From an uncultured Lachnospiraceae bacterium (lineage in GTDB: Bacteria; Bacillota; Clostridia; Lachnospirales; Lachnospiraceae), in assembly GCA_910584725.1 (NCBI GenBank), contig CAJUBE010000002.1, positions 62,001 to 126,000 on the forward strand: DNA of 64,000 bases, read 5' to 3'. How positions within the stretch are numbered: position 1 is the stretch's first letter; the number at the start of each line of letters is the position of its first letter. The notes below the pieces were generated by a model that was not told where the DNA came from, ran no database searches, and was given only the letters and a program-made list of their open reading frames with translations. The position numbers and the translations under genes are program-made. Positions 53,370 through 61,359 of the stretch are shown here, one piece after another.

Positions 53370-54266
53370 TCATTCCTCTATAGATTCGAGCGATTTCAAG
53401 GTTTGCCCATTTGCATTCTTCCAGCTAGTCAAACCATTTGCACTCTTCCCAATAATGAACATTGCTGCATAAGAAGGACTGGTAAATAACATATCCTCCT
53501 GCAATATGCCTTGCTCATCAATTAGAGCTTTCTTTCTCCGTTCTTTAATAACAGAAGGTATTGTATCATCATCCACAAGAGAAATGTGACTGCCCTGAAG
53601 AACTACAAATCCTTCCGTTGTTTGTGTGCCGCTTGCCTCAACCTTTCCCACATTCTTTATTGTTCGTTCTAGATGGAGTCGGACTGTATCCTCCGATATG
53701 GTGAAGCCATCTTGCTTTTTTACAGTTGGCTTGCTTATCGGCTCAAACAGCTTATGTCCAAGAGTCCCCATTATTACTTCAGCATAGTCAATAAATTCCT
53801 CCATCTCACTTTCTTTCTCCTCAGTAATATTACCAGAAGTAGGATCATTCCCATTTTTAACTTCATAACGATTTGCTTCTATAGCAAGATTGCAAAAACG
53901 ATTCTCAAGATAACTTATTTCCGTAGGCCCGAAAGAATTATTCGATGTGGTGAACACGATCGCTTCCGTCCAATAATCCTTTTCAGGACTTCTCTTGTGT
54001 TCCTGCAAACGATTCAGGATACCCTCGCCATTTTTTCTCGCCCCAGCCTGCCCGATATAAACAACACCCTTTCCTGTTTCATCAGAAATTCCAAACAAAA
54101 AATAAACCCCACTTTGTTTTAAGTCGTCACGTTCTTTACATTTATCCAATGCTGTTCTCGGAATCTTATAGGCAACACCTGTCCAATTCGCAAGGGTACA
54201 TTTTATCCTTCCCCCAGCGTCCCCATCCATCAAAAACAAATTTATACTCTTTCCACGTACCGCCAT
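53370..54266 (-). CDS. GIY-YIG nuclease-family protein with DUF4357 domain
   Basis: Protein of 298 aa. GIY-YIG core: GVYFLFG, VVYIGQAGARKN, ILNRLQEHKR and the catalytic-type Glu in TEISYLENRF. The C-terminal part (FVVLQGSHISLV, then FTSPSYAAMFIIGKSANG and WKNANGQTLKSL) is DUF4357. This combination is common beside restriction-modification and mobile genes. GGGAGG lies 6 nt upstream of ATG 54266. It appears intact although its neighbours are broken. Confidence 0.85.
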   Translation of the reverse strand: MAVRGKSINLFLMDGDAGGRIKCTLANWTGVAYKIPRTALDKCKERDDLKQSGVYFLFGISDETGKGVVYIGQAGARKNGEGILNRLQEHKRSPEKDYWTEAIVFTTSNNSFGPTEISYLENRFCNLAIEANRYEVKNGNDPTSGNITEEKESEMEEFIDYAEVIMGTLGHKLFEPISKPTVKKQDGFTISEDTVRLHLERTIKNVGKVEASGTQTTEGFVVLQGSHISLVDDDTIPSVIKERRKKALIDEQGILQEDMLFTSPSYAAMFIIGKSANGLTSWKNANGQTLKSLESIEE

Positions 54267-54289
54267 AACAATACCTCCCAGTTATCTCT

Positions 54290-55035
54290 TTACTCTGTCA
54301 GTCTTAATGCTTCTTTGACCTTTTCATTTTTTATCGGAACATATACGCCGTTAGTATGTTGCATATCTGTTTCATTCATTGATAATACATTTCCTTCTAA
54401 AATTCGATTAATACTATCCGTAACCGTTTGAGTAGCCAATTTTTCCATTGTCGACTTCCACTCAAGAATACGTTCCTCACTTATTACTTCGTGATTAACA
54501 ACAGTATTCGAAATTTTTCTAATCTCACTCGCCATATACATGGCACAACTCATAATGTTTAAAAAATGAACCTGTGCTTCTTTACTACTCATATTTTTCC
54601 GATACTCATCTAAAACTACATCTATGTTATAGGCAAAGTCTTGAGCAGAGGCTACATCCATTAATACAGAAACTGTTTCATCAGTAACCATCGATATTGC
54701 AATATCTTTGTTACGAATTTTGTACCAAAACTTTTTCATCCTAGGAACAGCCGTATTACCAACCCATTCCTTAACATGCGGATATGCCTTTGTTGCAGCA
54801 ACACCTATTCCAATACCAAAAACAATTAACCCTGCTCTTGTTGCTACATCTCCATCCATTTCATTCCTAGCGCAATCATTATGGTAGTCTTCATATTTAT
54901 CGTCTTCAATTTTAATAAACTCTCCTGCTCCAGATGGTTTATTGGTATCATCATCAAGATACACACCTCGGTAGGCTCCTTTTGTATCATGAGACTCAGC
55001 AAGATGCTTGCCCCCTCTGGGATAAGTCTATACAA
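54290..55035 (-). pseudogene. Unknown membrane-anchored protein gene with one-base frameshift
   Basis: The start TTG 55035 has AGGAG 7 nt upstream and reads YRLIPEG before leaving frame at a G5 run (55015-55011). One more G continues it as GGKHLAESHDTKGAYRG and on through the open frame to 54290, about 248 aa in total. The main part has one helix (TRAGLIVFGIGIGVAATKAY), then a helical domain (EWVGNTAVPRMKKFWY; MYMASEIRKISNTV). No family recognised. It directly follows a small HTH gene whose own frame is also broken. Confidence 0.6.
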
Positions 55036-55050
55036 ATCACCACTCCTGCT

Positions 55051-55256
55051 TTATTCCTCCTTGCGCTTTACATATGTTAATTCGATACCGTAAGCCAATG
55101 ACTCCAACATATGAATAAAAGTTTTATTTACAATCTTCTCATTTTTCTTTATCAGACGATTCACATAAGACGGAGTGGTACCACATCCTCAGTTATCATG
55201 ACTTTTTTATTATCACGACCTTTGATGATAAAGCTGATAAACTCAAAGGATTTCAT
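55051..55256 (-). pseudogene. Small HTH (XRE-like) gene with one-base frameshift
   Basis: ATG 55256 reads MKSFEFISFIIKGRDNKKVM and ITED, then changes frame near 55184 to GTTPSYVNRLIKKNEKIVNK and ends KRKEE at TAA 55051. Restored length is 68 aa. The second half (TTPSYVNRLIKKNE) is a typical recognition helix region of small XRE-type repressors. It lies 15 nt upstream of the next gene in reading order. Confidence 0.6.
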
Positions 55257-55282
55257 TAAAAAAGTCGGGATAACTATTCTTA

Positions 55283-55378
55283 TCAAGAATTATTGACAGC
55301 AACAGCAAGCCTTGCCTGTGTGGTCTCTGCTTCTATACACTTTACTTTTACATCGACCTCAATATTGTTCTTCAGCAT
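55283..55378 (-). CDS. Possible 31-aa small protein
   Basis: ATG 55378 is preceded by GAGGTGG at 5 nt. The frame reads MLKNNIEVDVKVKCIEAETT and ends AVAVNNS at TGA 55283. It lies between a good operator-like palindrome and the HTH gene, so it may be the first gene of that operon. No similarity recognised. Confidence 0.35.
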   Translation of the reverse strand: MLKNNIEVDVKVKCIEAETTQARLAVAVNNS

Positions 55379-55404
55379 TGATTCCACCTCGCTCGCTATT
55401 ATCT

Positions 55405-55437
55405 AAAATAAATTGCCATTTTTATACAATTTATTTT
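55405..55437. promoter_or_regulatory. Operator-like inverted repeat
   Basis: AAAATAAATTG (55405-55415) and CAATTTATTTT (55427-55437) are perfect complements with an 11-nt spacer, so the half-site centres are 22 bp apart, two helix turns. It sits 27 nt before the small ORF that leads the HTH operon. This is the pattern expected for an autoregulatory operator. Confidence 0.5.
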
Positions 55438-55473
55438 AACGCAAATCTAGCTATTTTTCAATCTCACAAAAAA

Positions 55474-55690
55474 GGGGCTGATGCAAAAGTAGATGAATAA
55501 AATACAGGCGCAGCGGCTCCGTTTTTATGCCCGAAAACAGAAAAGCAGACTCCGAAGGACCTGCCATCCGTGGTATAATAAGTTATGACAAATAAAACGT
55601 CATAAAATTATTCCCAATTTAGCGAGCCTTATCAACTGGCTTTGCCATTAAATTTACGGAAATGACAATATTAACAGCAAATGAGGCAGC
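55474..55690 (+). mobile_element. IS1182-like element remnant (left end)
   Basis: Starts with GGGGCTGATGCAAAAG, like a terminal repeat of IS1182-type elements. A TATAATAAG promoter-like stretch and ATG 55585 follow. The reading frame, broken by one stop codon, gives YSQFSEPYQLALPLNL, matching the conserved N-terminus of IS1182 transposases. It then ends within 30 codons. The rest of the element is gone. The neighbouring 55438-55473 and 55691-55747 show no gene. Confidence 0.55.
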
Positions 55691-55747
55691 TTCCCCTTCT
55701 CGCTGCCCCATTCCCTCTCCTATCATTCCATTTTTGCATCCGATTTA

Positions 55748-56827
55748 TTATGAATGCTTTGTAATCCCGTCTATACGGTATTCCGACACCACTTCCCCTG
55801 TCTCATCCACCAATCCGAAATTCAACGCCTTGTAATTCCAAAGGCAATGCCCGATTCCCCTCTCCTCCAGCAGTTCCATGCAGTCACAAAGCCACCTGAC
55901 CGCGTCCCCATCATCGGCACAGTCAATCACGCCAAATTCCCCGCAGTACAACTCCTGCCCTGAATACATTTTAAAGTCAAATACATCTTTTAAAAGCGCC
56001 TCCATCCGTTCCCGGTCTACCCGATTCTCCATCGCCACACGGGCATACTTCGGAATATACTGCCTGTTTCGCTGTAAGAAATCCGTAAACCCCGGAATGT
56101 CGCCGGGATAATGTACCGCCCGGTCATATGCCCGCATCTCCTCAGAGAAGCCCGCCCGCTGGTGTGTGAACACCTGCGGATCGTAAAAATGAAAATTATA
56201 TATGATATTTTCTTCTGCAAGCAAGTCCAGTTCTTTCAGACAAAAGGGGCTGTTCTGCTCGTTGCTGCCAATTAAAATCCCCCTTTTTCCGTCAATCCTG
56301 CGAATATGCTCCACCGTCTGCCGGTAAAGCCGGTTCCACAGATATCCCGAACCGTCTGACACCTCGTTTAAAAGCTCGAAGAGCATCACCGGCGTCTCCA
56401 CTACCTGAAAGCGGCGGGTTATTTTCTCCCAGAGTCCGATAAACTTTTGCTGCAGCTTCTCCTCCGTCAAAAGCGGCATAGGCGCGTCCATTTTTCCATA
56501 TACATTTCCTTCCGCGTTGTGCAGGTCAATCACAAGATTCAGATGAAACTTCCCGCACCACTCCACGCACCGCTCCATATGATGGAAGGTCTTTTCCTCA
56601 TATGCACCTTCAAACAGCTTGTAATCCACCGGAAGCCTGACATGATCGAATCCCCACTCAGCAATCCGCGCCATGTCTTCCTCCGTAATATAGGCGGACA
56701 AATGCCGCTCCATCTCCTCTTCTGTCTCCGGAATCCTGCTCAGGCAATCGTACTGTGACAGCCATCCGCCCAGATTGATCCCGTTCTTAAAGCAGTCCGC
56801 CAGCATACACACCATTCTCCTTTCCAT
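55748..56827 (-). CDS. GH5-family glycoside hydrolase
   Basis: Cytoplasmic (no signal peptide) (beta/alpha)8 hydrolase of 359 aa. NGINLGGWLSQYD, WGFDHVRLPVDY, LVIDLHNAEGN, the acid/base Glu in LFELLNEVSDG, FHFYDPQVFTHQR and the nucleophile Glu in LYCGEFGVIDC place it in GH5. Substrates in the family are beta-glucans or mannans; intracellular members act on imported oligosaccharides. AGAAGGG precedes ATG 56827; ATG 56806 is an alternative. It is the last gene of the sugar transporter operon (10 nt gap). Confidence 0.9.
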   Translation of the reverse strand: MERRMVCMLADCFKNGINLGGWLSQYDCLSRIPETEEEMERHLSAYITEEDMARIAEWGFDHVRLPVDYKLFEGAYEEKTFHHMERCVEWCGKFHLNLVIDLHNAEGNVYGKMDAPMPLLTEEKLQQKFIGLWEKITRRFQVVETPVMLFELLNEVSDGSGYLWNRLYRQTVEHIRRIDGKRGILIGSNEQNSPFCLKELDLLAEENIIYNFHFYDPQVFTHQRAGFSEEMRAYDRAVHYPGDIPGFTDFLQRNRQYIPKYARVAMENRVDRERMEALLKDVFDFKMYSGQELYCGEFGVIDCADDGDAVRWLCDCMELLEERGIGHCLWNYKALNFGLVDETGEVVSEYRIDGITKHS

Positions 56828-56837
56828 TATGTCCCTT

Positions 56838-57659
56838 CTACCCCTTTACCGCGCTGTCCAGTTGTCCCTGCACAAAATACTTTTGCAAAAACAGATAAAG
56901 GATGACCACCGGTGCAATCGCAACACATGCGGCGGCTGCAGCCCCGTTCAGATCGCTGACCGCGCTGGCTGAAAAATATTGGGAAATCATCAGCGTCAGC
57001 GTATACATCTTCGGCTTCTGTAAGATATACAGTGAATACCCGTATTCGTTCCACATTCCGACACCGTTTAAGATAATAATGCTCGCCGTAATCGGCTTGA
57101 GCTGCGGCAGAATGATGTGAAAAAAGGTCTGCACGCTGTTACAGCCGTCAATCGCGCCCGCGTCATCCAATGACTGCGGTATCGACACAATAAAATTCGT
57201 GTAGAGAAAAATAGGCATAGGAAGGCCAAACGCGACAGACACCAGCACGATTCCCCAATAAGTCGAAATGGCATGAAGGGAAACAAGCGTGGAATACACA
57301 CCGACCAAAATGCTTAAAGACGGTATCATCATCACCCCCATAAATAACATGCGGATAAAGCCGTTCAGACGGGAACGGTTTCGCGCAAGCGGATATGCCG
57401 CCATACATGCAGCAACCACTTCTATTGCCACCGTAAAAAACGTCACAATACATGTGTTTTTAAAGGCTCTCAAGAGATCCGATTCCAGAAAAACCTTCGC
57501 GTAATTCGCAAAAACAACCGGATTCGGAAGCGCGAGCCGGCTCGTCTGATCCGTCACCGTCTTAAAGGACATAACTACCAGCACATAAATAGGCGCCAGA
57601 TAAATCAGACAGATCACAAGCGAAACCAAATATTTCCAACCGTTTTTTCTCTTTCTCAC
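56838..57659 (-). CDS. Sugar ABC transporter permease (MalG/UgpE type)
   Basis: Inner-membrane permease of 273 aa with six helices. The EAA loop that docks the ATPase is SLDDAGAIDGCNSVQTFFHI. Starts MRKRKNGWKYLVSLVICLIY. The ATG overlaps the stop of the partner permease by 4 nt. No ATPase gene lies in the locus; family members usually share a common MsmX-type ATPase encoded elsewhere. Confidence 0.92.
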   Translation of the reverse strand: MRKRKNGWKYLVSLVICLIYLAPIYVLVVMSFKTVTDQTSRLALPNPVVFANYAKVFLESDLLRAFKNTCIVTFFTVAIEVVAACMAAYPLARNRSRLNGFIRMLFMGVMMIPSLSILVGVYSTLVSLHAISTYWGIVLVSVAFGLPMPIFLYTNFIVSIPQSLDDAGAIDGCNSVQTFFHIILPQLKPITASIIILNGVGMWNEYGYSLYILQKPKMYTLTLMISQYFSASAVSDLNGAAAAACVAIAPVVILYLFLQKYFVQGQLDSAVKG

Positions 57660-58525
57660 AGCTCCACCTCCTTCTTCGTAAAATATTTTGTAAACAAAAC
57701 GGATACAACCAGAATAAACAAAAAGGTAAAGATACCGACCGCCGCGGAATAGCCTGCGTTCTGCGCTTTGAAATACTGATTGCTGATATAGGTGGACAAC
57801 GAATGTGTCGAAAATCCGGGGCCTCCTTCTGACAGCGAAATAATAACATCATAAAGCTTCAAACTGCCGATAATATTCTGAATCACCGCCGTGGACATCG
57901 CCGGAATGATAAGCGGCAAAGTAATATTCTTAAACCGCGCCATCACGGAGGCGCCGTCTATGGCCGCCGCCTCATAATAGACCGTCGGTATATTCTGCAG
58001 CCCGGCAATATAAATAATCATGCTGATTCCCACATACTGCCACGAGTTGACGAGCATGATAATCCATACGCCCCTGTGTCCGTCAGCCATCCAGTCTATG
58101 GGCGCCATCTGCAGATACGCCAAAATTTCATTAAAAACGCCGCCGCGAAACTGCACAAAAAAGGAAATGATATACCCCATAATTAACCCGGATATCATAA
58201 CCGGAAGATAAATAACCGTCCGCACAACAGAATGTCCCCTGAACTTTGTGTTGAGGAGCAGCGCGAATGCCAGCGCAAACACGTTCTGTAAAAAAGCGCA
58301 TCCGAAGCCATAGATCAGCGTGTTTTTAAATGCCGTATGAAAATTCTCATCCCCAAACATACGAATGTAATTTTTCATCCCCACAAATGCCTGGTTCGGG
58401 GAATACCCGTTCCATGAAAAGAAGGATAACCGAACCGCTTCATAAAACGGATACGCCACAAATAAAACCATCAATACAAGCGCAGGTATGTAGAAAAAAT
58501 TCATAGATTGTTTTCTGCGTTTCAT
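57656..58525 (-). CDS. Sugar ABC transporter permease (MalF/UgpA type)
   Basis: Permease of 289 aa with six helices; EAA loop YYEAAAIDGASVMARFKNI. It pairs with the MalG-type permease, whose start overlaps its stop (ATGA). GGGAGGGGGC lies upstream of ATG 58525. The binding-protein gene ends 97 nt upstream. A weak hairpin (GCAAAGG/CCTTTGC) lies in that gap and may lower expression of the permeases compared with the binding protein. Confidence 0.92.
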   Translation of the reverse strand: MKRRKQSMNFFYIPALVLMVLFVAYPFYEAVRLSFFSWNGYSPNQAFVGMKNYIRMFGDENFHTAFKNTLIYGFGCAFLQNVFALAFALLLNTKFRGHSVVRTVIYLPVMISGLIMGYIISFFVQFRGGVFNEILAYLQMAPIDWMADGHRGVWIIMLVNSWQYVGISMIIYIAGLQNIPTVYYEAAAIDGASVMARFKNITLPLIIPAMSTAVIQNIIGSLKLYDVIISLSEGGPGFSTHSLSTYISNQYFKAQNAGYSAAVGIFTFLFILVVSVLFTKYFTKKEVEL

Positions 58526-58622
58526 GTATGCCCCCTCCCTTTAAAATGCTCTATGAAAGAGCAAAGGAAGACCAACTCTCTGCCGCCTCCCTTTGCCCAT
58601 ACTTGCGGATTGATCAGGCTGC

Positions 58623-59993
58623 TTATTGCGCCATCTTGTTATCATAAGCATCCTGCAGATAGGATGCGCACTCTTCCACCGCGCTGCCCGGATTCATAAT
58701 GATCTTTGTCATGCCGACCCCCAGATCATCCCACATGCCGGAGGGAAGATATTCACGGTCAAACAGCGGCACATACTCAATATGCCCCTCATACGCTTTC
58801 TGCGTCTCACGCAGGGCAATCGTCGTGTTGGCGTCCTCGTTCGTAACATCCTTAAGGCCCGGAATATCCCCGCTTGCCGTAGCAATTTTTTCACAGATGT
58901 CCTTCTGTGCCAGATAAGCAAGGAATTGGCGGCACTCATCCGGATACTCTGAATCCTTCCATATGCCGACACAGGTCCCTTCCGTCATGCTTAAGAAACA
59001 GGTATCATCCTGTTCCCCCCCGGGGCACGCCAGATAGCCCAGCGACGCATCCGGGTTATATGTCTGCGCAAACAAAATGTTATTGCCGCCGCCAAATACC
59101 ATGCCGCACTCATCATTCGCCAGTGCCTGACATGCCGCATCGTTATCCGATGTCAGAATATCCTCATTAAAGTATCCCGCCTGCATCCATTCATCTACCA
59201 TCTTCGCGACAGGCGTCCAATATGTAGTGAAATCAAAACTGCCATCCTTCAGCGCTGCCGCCTGATTGTCCTCCACACAGGCAAGCGTCAGAAATGACGG
59301 CGGAATGCTCTCGCATAACTGCGCAATCGTGGAGCTGTCCTTATTCCCGCAGTAAATCGGTGTATAACCGGCCGCTTTGATTTTTTCACACGCCTGTCCG
59401 AAATCGTCCCACGTCAGAATGCTGTATGCGTCCACGCCTGCCTTCTCGAAAACATTTTTGTTGTAGGTAATCGTGTTGATGGCCTGCGTGAGCGGCAGAC
59501 AGAAGATATTTCCGTCTTTGTCGGAAATAACCGGCAGAATGGATTCGTCAACCCTGTCAAACCACTCCGAATCATTTAACGCTGCCAGATAATCGCTGTA
59601 TCTGGTCACACTCCACCCATGTGTCTCCCAGATATCCGGCAGGTCACCGGACGCCATACGGGTCTTCATAACAGTCTCATAATCGCTTCCGGGCGTAACC
59701 AGCTCTACCTTGATGCCGGTCTGCGCCGTAAAGTCCGCTATGATTTCTTCATAGGTCGGAATTTTCTCCGACGTAGCGGTCGTCTCCCACTCCAAAACAA
59801 CATCCGACGCAGGCGTCTCCTCCTGTGATGCTTCTTCCGGCTGCGCCTGCTCTGTCTCTCCTGCCTCTGTTTCCCCGGCTGTTTCGCTCTGTTCAACCGC
59901 CGTTTCCGCCTCAGCGCCCGCACCCCCGCATCCGCTGATCGAACCGGCCACAAGCCCTGCCGTCAAAATAAGACCTATCGTTTTCCTTTTCAT
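58623..59993 (-). CDS. Sugar-binding lipoprotein of ABC transporter (family 1)
   Basis: Extracellular solute-binding protein of 456 aa. ATG 59993 follows GGAGG at 7 nt. The signal peptide ends in SISGC, with Cys22 as the lipid attachment site, followed by a Glu/Thr/Ala-rich spacer of about 45 residues. FTAQTGIKVELVTPGSDYE, ASGDLPDIWE and the late EGTCVGIWKDSEYPDEC are typical of this family. First gene of the four-gene import and hydrolysis operon that faces the two-component system. Confidence 0.92.
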   Translation of the reverse strand: MKRKTIGLILTAGLVAGSISGCGGAGAEAETAVEQSETAGETEAGETEQAQPEEASQEETPASDVVLEWETTATSEKIPTYEEIIADFTAQTGIKVELVTPGSDYETVMKTRMASGDLPDIWETHGWSVTRYSDYLAALNDSEWFDRVDESILPVISDKDGNIFCLPLTQAINTITYNKNVFEKAGVDAYSILTWDDFGQACEKIKAAGYTPIYCGNKDSSTIAQLCESIPPSFLTLACVEDNQAAALKDGSFDFTTYWTPVAKMVDEWMQAGYFNEDILTSDNDAACQALANDECGMVFGGGNNILFAQTYNPDASLGYLACPGGEQDDTCFLSMTEGTCVGIWKDSEYPDECRQFLAYLAQKDICEKIATASGDIPGLKDVTNEDANTTIALRETQKAYEGHIEYVPLFDREYLPSGMWDDLGVGMTKIIMNPGSAVEECASYLQDAYDNKMAQ

Positions 59994-60139
59994 TTCTTTC
60001 CTCCGTTCCGAGGCGGCGTTTATTCGGACTGCGCATCCTGAAAGCTGCCTCTGCATAATAGATGATTCATTACCGTCCTACAGCCTGTTCGTAAGCTCAG
60101 ACTGTATCCGTAACAGCGTCATTATCATGTTAATATGCC

Positions 60140-60153
60140 GGAAAACGTTATCA
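60140..60153. promoter_or_regulatory. Candidate catabolite-responsive element (cre)
   Basis: On the minus strand TGATAACGTTTTCC matches 12 of 14 positions of the CcpA consensus TGWAARCGYTWNCW. It lies 147 nt before the binding-protein start. CcpA repression of a sugar-uptake operon would be expected, but the site is only a sequence match. Confidence 0.4.
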
Positions 60154-60212
60154 AAAGTGTAATATTTTGTGGTTTTGGTATTTTTTCTTGCTATGAACGG
60201 CAAATGAAACGG

Positions 60213-60241
60213 TTGGATTCTGTGTGGAAAATGAGTATACT
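60213..60241 (+). promoter_or_regulatory. Sigma-A promoter for the two-component operon
   Basis: TTGGAT (60213-60218), 17-nt spacer, TATACT (60236-60241). Nine of 12 consensus positions match. The histidine kinase ATG is 49 nt further on, after an AAAGGAG ribosome site. Confidence 0.6.
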
Positions 60242-60289
60242 GACTATTAGAAAAGAAAAAAGGAAAACACACAAAGGAGTCTTTCAATC

Positions 60290-61285
60290 ATGCAAATAGA
60301 CACGCGTCCAAAAACTCTGCAAAGTATCCGGCGCAGCAATTTTTGCGTCTTTTTTATACTGCCGTCCCTTCTCCTGTTTATGACAATGCTCTTCCTTTTT
60401 GCCAGGAGGGAATTTGTCATGCTGCGCATTTTACTGATTCTTTACGCGGTTCTTCTCGTGACTGCCGTTGTTGTATTCCGCCGTCACGCTGACCAGATCA
60501 CCGCTTCCATATCTCCCATTTTGGAAACCACGGCCCGTTATCAGGCCGGAGACACCCGGTCACTGTGCGACGATACCGACTGCACCATACAGGAATTTCA
60601 GATGATCGCTGATAATCTGAATAACATGATTCACAACATCAACCGCCATATAGAGTTGGAATACAAATTGAAAATCGAGCAGAAAACAGCGGAATATCAA
60701 GCACTTCAAGCGGAGGTTGACCCCCATTTCCTCTATAATATTTTAAACCTGTTTATCACCTTGAACCGGATCGGAGAAAAAAGGGAGCTGGAGCAGGCCA
60801 TCATCAGGCTCTCCCACCTGTTCCGCTACACTTGCGAGCACCACTCGAGCACTACCCTGCGGGAAGAGTTTACCTTTATTGACGATTATCTCTGCCTGCA
60901 GCAGATCCGCTTTGGCGAGCGCCTGTCTTTTCAGTGTTATCTGGAGCCGGGGCTGGAAAACTTCTCCATTCCCAAGCTCCTCATCCAGCCTCTTGTTGAA
61001 AATGCCGTGGTACATGCCCTTGAGCCGTCCGACCTGGATATACTGATTCAGTTTTCCGCCGTAACTGCCCAAAGGTCAAACCAAAGACAGTTCATCATAC
61101 TGTCCGTAACAAACACAGGCCCTGCCTACTGTCCGAACGCCGCCTCAAAACGGGTCGGCATACACAATCTCGAAGAGCGGCTGGCGGTCTATAATCCCAA
61201 CGCGTTCCTTGTGATAGACGGCGGTAAAGAAAAACCGACCAAATGCCACATTATGATTCCCATTACCGAAATAAGCGCCGTATAA
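60290..61285 (+). CDS. Short YesM-type sensor histidine kinase without outer domain
   Basis: Kinase of 331 aa. Two helices (about 17-38 and 43-63) are separated by only a few residues, so there is no extracellular sensor domain; usual YesM proteins have about 580 aa with a large Cache domain. Then a linker, the phosphorylation motif LQAEVDPHFLYN (His147), and the ATPase N-box LLIQPLVENAVVHALEP, with RVGIHNLEERL near the end. It pairs with the downstream AraC-type regulator. The signal may be intracellular or come from a membrane partner. Confidence 0.9.
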   Translation: MQIDTRPKTLQSIRRSNFCVFFILPSLLLFMTMLFLFARREFVMLRILLILYAVLLVTAVVVFRRHADQITASISPILETTARYQAGDTRSLCDDTDCTIQEFQMIADNLNNMIHNINRHIELEYKLKIEQKTAEYQALQAEVDPHFLYNILNLFITLNRIGEKRELEQAIIRLSHLFRYTCEHHSSTTLREEFTFIDDYLCLQQIRFGERLSFQCYLEPGLENFSIPKLLIQPLVENAVVHALEPSDLDILIQFSAVTAQRSNQRQFIILSVTNTGPAYCPNAASKRVGIHNLEERLAVYNPNAFLVIDGGKEKPTKCHIMIPITEISAV

Positions 61286-61359
61286 TCGCATGATCCGTAT
61301 TTTCAAACCGGCTGCGTTACCCGGCCAAATACATTGCCACAGGAAAGGAACTCCCAGAC

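Noticed and set aside
55685..55707. GGCAGC/GCTGCC hairpin downstream of the GH5 gene as terminator
   Set aside because: Stem of only 6 bp with a 11-nt loop and no T-run on the minus strand; too weak to call.
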